NCBI GenBank assembly: GCA_021397835.1
Contig: JAJFZO010000065.1
Span: 2,439,501-2,503,500, forward strand
DNA length: 64,000 nt
Direction: 5' to 3'
Source of the DNA: Moringa oleifera
Lineage: Eukaryota > Streptophyta > Magnoliopsida > Brassicales > Moringaceae
Made by a program: the position numbers and the translations under genes
Part shown: positions 60,659 to 64,000 of the stretch, piece by piece
Numbering within the stretch: position 1 is the stretch's first letter
How the letters are laid out: the number at the start of each line of letters is the position of its first letter
The notes under the pieces: model-generated
What the model was told of the DNA's origin: nothing
Database searches by the model: none
What the model saw: the letters and a program-made list of their open reading frames with translations, nothing else

Positions 60659-63600
60659 TGGAGGTACTTATGGCAGAATGGGCCAATCTGTTATTTCACA
60701 ATAAAGTCATAGATGGAACTGCCATTAAACAACTTATTAGCAGATTAATAGATCACTTCGGAATGGCATATACATCACACATCCTAAATCAAGTAAAGAC
60801 TCTGGGTTTCTAGCAAACCATTGCTACATCCATTTCATTAGGAATTGATGATCTTTTAACGATACCTTCTAAGGGATGGCTAGTCCAAGATGCTGAACAA
60901 TAAAGTTTGATTTTGGAAAAACATAATCATTATGGGAATGTACACGCGGTAGAAAAATTATGCCAATCCATTGAGATATGGTATGCTACAAGTGAATATT
61001 TGCGACAAGAAATGAATCCTAATTTTAGGGTGACTAACCCTTTCAATCTAGTCCATATAACGTCTTTTTTAGGAGCTTAAGGAAATGCATCTCAAGTACA
61101 CCAATTAGTAGCTATGAGAGGATTAATGTTGGATCCCCAAGGACAAATGATTGATTTACCTATTCAAAGCAATTTACGCGAAGGACTGTCTTTAACAGAA
61201 TATATCATTTCTTGTTACGGAGCCCGAAAAGGCATTGTGGATATCGCTATCCGAACATCAGATGCTGGATATCTTACGCGCAGACTTGTTGAAGTGGTTC
61301 AACATATTGTTGTACGTAGAACAGATTGTGGCACAATCAGAGGGATTTTTATGAATCTTCAAAAAAGGATGATGCCAAAAAGAATTTTTATACAAATATT
61401 AATTGGTTGTGTATTAGTAGACAATATATATTTGGGCCCGCAATGTATCACCATTCAAAATCAAGATATTGGGATTGGACTTGTCAATCGATTCATAACC
61501 TTTTGAACACAATCAATATCTATTTGCACCCCCTTTACTTGTAGGAGTACATCTTGGATCTGTCAATTATGTTATGGTCGGAGTCCCACTCACGGTGACC
61601 TGGTTGAATTGGGAGAAGCTGTAGGTATTATTGCGGGTCAATCTATTGAAGAACTGGGAACTCAACTAACATTAAGAACTTTTCATACTGGCAGAGTATT
61701 TACAAGGGGTACTGTAGAACATGTACGAGCTCCTTCTAATGGAAAAATAAAATTCAATGAGGATTTGGTTCATCCTACACGCACACGTCACGAGCATCCT
61801 ACTTTCCTATGTTATATAGACTTGTTTGTAATTATTGAAAGTGAAGATATTATACATAACGTGACTATTCCACCAAAAAGTTTTCTTTTTGTTCAAAATG
61901 ATCAATAAGTGGAATCAGAGCAACTGATTGCTGAGATTCATGTGGGAACATACACTTTTAATTTTAAAGAGATGGTTTGAAAACATATTTATTTTGACTC
62001 AGAGGGAGAAATGCATTGGAGTACCAGTGTGTACCATGCACCTGAATTTACATATAGTAATGTTCATCTCTTACAAAAAAAATAAGCCATTTATGAATAT
62101 TATCAAGAGGCTCATGCAGATACATTTTAGTTCCTTTTTCGCTCTACAAGGATCAAGATCAAATGAACATTCATTCTCTTTTTGTGGAACAAAGGTACAT
62201 TTCTAGCCTCTCAGTGAATAATGATCAAGTGAGACACAAATTCTTTAGTTCAGATTTTTTTGATAAAAAAAATGTGGGATTCCTGATTATTCAGAATTTA
62301 ATCGAATCATAGGTACTGGTCATTGTAATCTCATAAATTTTGCTATTCTACATGAAAATTCAGATCTATTAGCAAAGAGGCGAAGAAATTGATTTATCAT
62401 TCCATTTCAATCGATTCAAGAACAAGAGAAAGAACTAATGCGATGTTCAGGTATCTCGATTGAAATACCCATAAATGGTATTTTCTGTAAAAATAGTATT
62501 CTTGCTCTTTTCGAGGATCCTCGATACAAAAGAAAGAGTTTAGGAATTCTTAAAATATGGGACTAGAAGGGCGCATTTAATCATCAAAATAGAGGATGTG
62601 ATTGAGTATTGAGGAGTTAAAAAATTTAAGATAAAATACCAAATGAAGGTAAATCGATTTTTTTCATTCCCGAGGAAGTGCATATTTTACCTGAATCTTC
62701 TTCCATAATGGTACGGAACAATAGTATCTTTAGAATAGATACACGAATCACTTTAAATACAAAAAGCCAAGTAGGCGGATTGGTCCAAGTGGAGAGAAAA
62801 AAAAAGTATTGAACTTAAAATCTTTTCTAGAGATATCCATTTTTCGAGAAAGACATATAAGATATCCCGACACAGTGGCATCTTGATATCTCCAGGAAGG
62901 CGAAAAACAAACTCTAAGGAATCAAAAAAATTGAAAAATTGGATATATATCCAACGGATCACACCTACCAAGAAAAAGTATTTTGTTTTGGTGCGACCCG
63001 TAGCCACATATGAGATAGCGGATGGTATAAATTTAGCAACACTCTTTCCACATGATATACTTCGAGAAAAGAATAATATGCAATTTCGAGTTGTCAATTA
63101 TATCCTTTATGGAAATAGAAAACTGGCTCCGAGAATTTTTGACACAAGTATTCAATTGGTTTGAACTTATTTAGTCTTGAATTAGGACTAAGACAACAAA
63201 AATTCTTCCGTCAAAGAGGTCCGTACTTTCTTTGTTGAAGTGAGTACAAATGGTCCGATTCGAGATTTCCTAAGAATCAACTTAGTGAAATCCCATATTT
63301 CATATATCAAAAAAAAAAAAGAACGATCCGTCAGGTTCAGGATTGATCTTTCATAATGGGTTAGATCGCATCAATCTGTTTTATTCCATTTATTCCAAGG
63401 CAAGAATTCAACAATCAATTAGCCAAAATCACGAAACTATTCGTACATTGTTGAATAGAAATAAGGAATGCCAATCTTTGATAATTTTGTCATCATCTAA
63501 TTGTTTTCAAATGGGTCCATTCAATCATGTAAAATATCACAATGTGATAAAAGAATCAATTAAAATTAAAAAGAATCCTCTAATTACAATTAGAAATTCG

Positions 63601-64000
63601 TTGGGCCCTTCAGGAATACTCATTCAAATTGTGAAATTTTTATTCATTTTACCGTTTAATAACTCATAATTAGATCTCGATAACAAAATATTTTTAACTT
63701 GACAATTTAAAACATATTTTTCAAGTAATTAAATATTACTTAATGGATGAAAATGGGAGGATTTATAATCCCCATCGATGCAGTAACATCGTTTTGAATC
63801 CATTCAATTTGAATTGGTTTTTCATCAAAATTATCATCATAATTATTGGGAAGAAACGTCCATAATAATTAGTCTTGGGCAATTTATTTGTGAAAATGTA
63901 TGTATAGCCAAAAATGGACCGCATCTAAAATCGGGTCAAGTTTTAATTCTTCAAATTGACTCTGTAGTAATAAGATCAGTTAAGCCTTATTTGGCTACTT
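60659..64000 (+). pseudogene. rpoC2: rpoC2 5' part, copy B, continues past window
   Basis: Plastid RNA polymerase beta'' subunit from its start ([16 protein letters not shown]) to beyond mid-gene; the window ends in [13 protein letters not shown]. Blocks include [18 protein letters not shown] (61114 on), [20 protein letters not shown] (61621 on) and [13 protein letters not shown] (about 63400). Early stop after KTLGF; more stops and frameshifts follow. Overlaps copy A (minus strand) from about 62640. Confidence 0.93.

Overview
The window is one long block of plastid (chloroplast) DNA that no longer lies in a plastid genome. Every stretch I can identify is angiosperm plastid sequence: ndh, psa, psb, atp, rpo, rpl and rps genes, ycf1/2/3, the rrn operon and more than a dozen plastid tRNAs. 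Almost every gene carries premature stops, frameshifts, deletions or truncations. Gene order is cut and rejoined at about a dozen points, and several segments occur two or three times, some inverted. C-to-T and G-to-A changes dominate (CGA to TGA, CAA to TAA, TGG to TAG or TGA), as expected for methylated cytosines decaying in chromatin. The best reading is a nuclear plastid DNA insertion (NUPT cluster) in a flowering plant. A mitochondrial insertion is less likely because decay is heavy and no mitochondrial gene is present. I cannot name the species; a full ndh set and rpl22/rps19/rpl2/rpl23 in normal order fit a typical photosynthetic angiosperm.

Layout. (1) 1-3217: trnV-UAC, trnM-CAU, atpE, atpB (copy 1). 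(2) 3218-10810: ycf3 intron 1 and exon 1 (copy A), trnS-GGA, rps4, trnT-UGU, trnL-UAA, trnF-GAA, ndhJ, ndhK, ndhC. (3) 10811-25343, opposite orientation: ycf3 (copy B, all exons), psaA, psaB, rps14, then a deletion of everything up to trnE, then trnE, trnY, trnD, psbM, petN, trnC and the rpoB 5' end (copy A). (4) 25344-28935: atpI 5' end, rps2, rpoC2 3' half (copy A), minus strand. (5) 28936-37022: rps8, rpl14, rpl16, rps3, rpl22, rps19, rpl2, rpl23, trnI-CAU, ycf2 5' end. (6) 37023-42640: ndhK, ndhC, trnV, trnM, atpE, atpB (copy 2) and part of the atpB-rbcL spacer. (7) 42641-52136: inverted-repeat-derived rps12 exon 2, trnV-GAC, 16S, trnA 3' exon, 23S (3'-truncated), 5S, trnR-ACG, trnN-GUU, ycf1 5' end. 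(8) 52137-52858: an ndhF fragment. (9) 52859-55788: ycf3 copy C, trnS-GGA, rps4 3' end. (10) 55789-59520: trnC and rpoB (copy B). (11) 59521-64000: rpoC1 3' end and rpoC2 (copy B), running off the window.

Copies 1 and 2 of the ndhC-atpB segment share at least five nonsense mutations at identical codons, four of them in the essential ATP synthase genes. They therefore descend from one already broken copy that was duplicated after insertion, and were not transferred twice from the plastid. Other signs of repair-driven rearrangement are a perfect 25-bp inverted repeat inserted in atpB copy 2, a small inverted ndhK piece at a junction, and filler DNA copied from nearby.

Only psbM and rpl23 remain full-length open frames, which is plausible by chance for short genes. 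I found no new gene system, CRISPR array or transposon. The interest lies in how the cluster was assembled and how it decayed.
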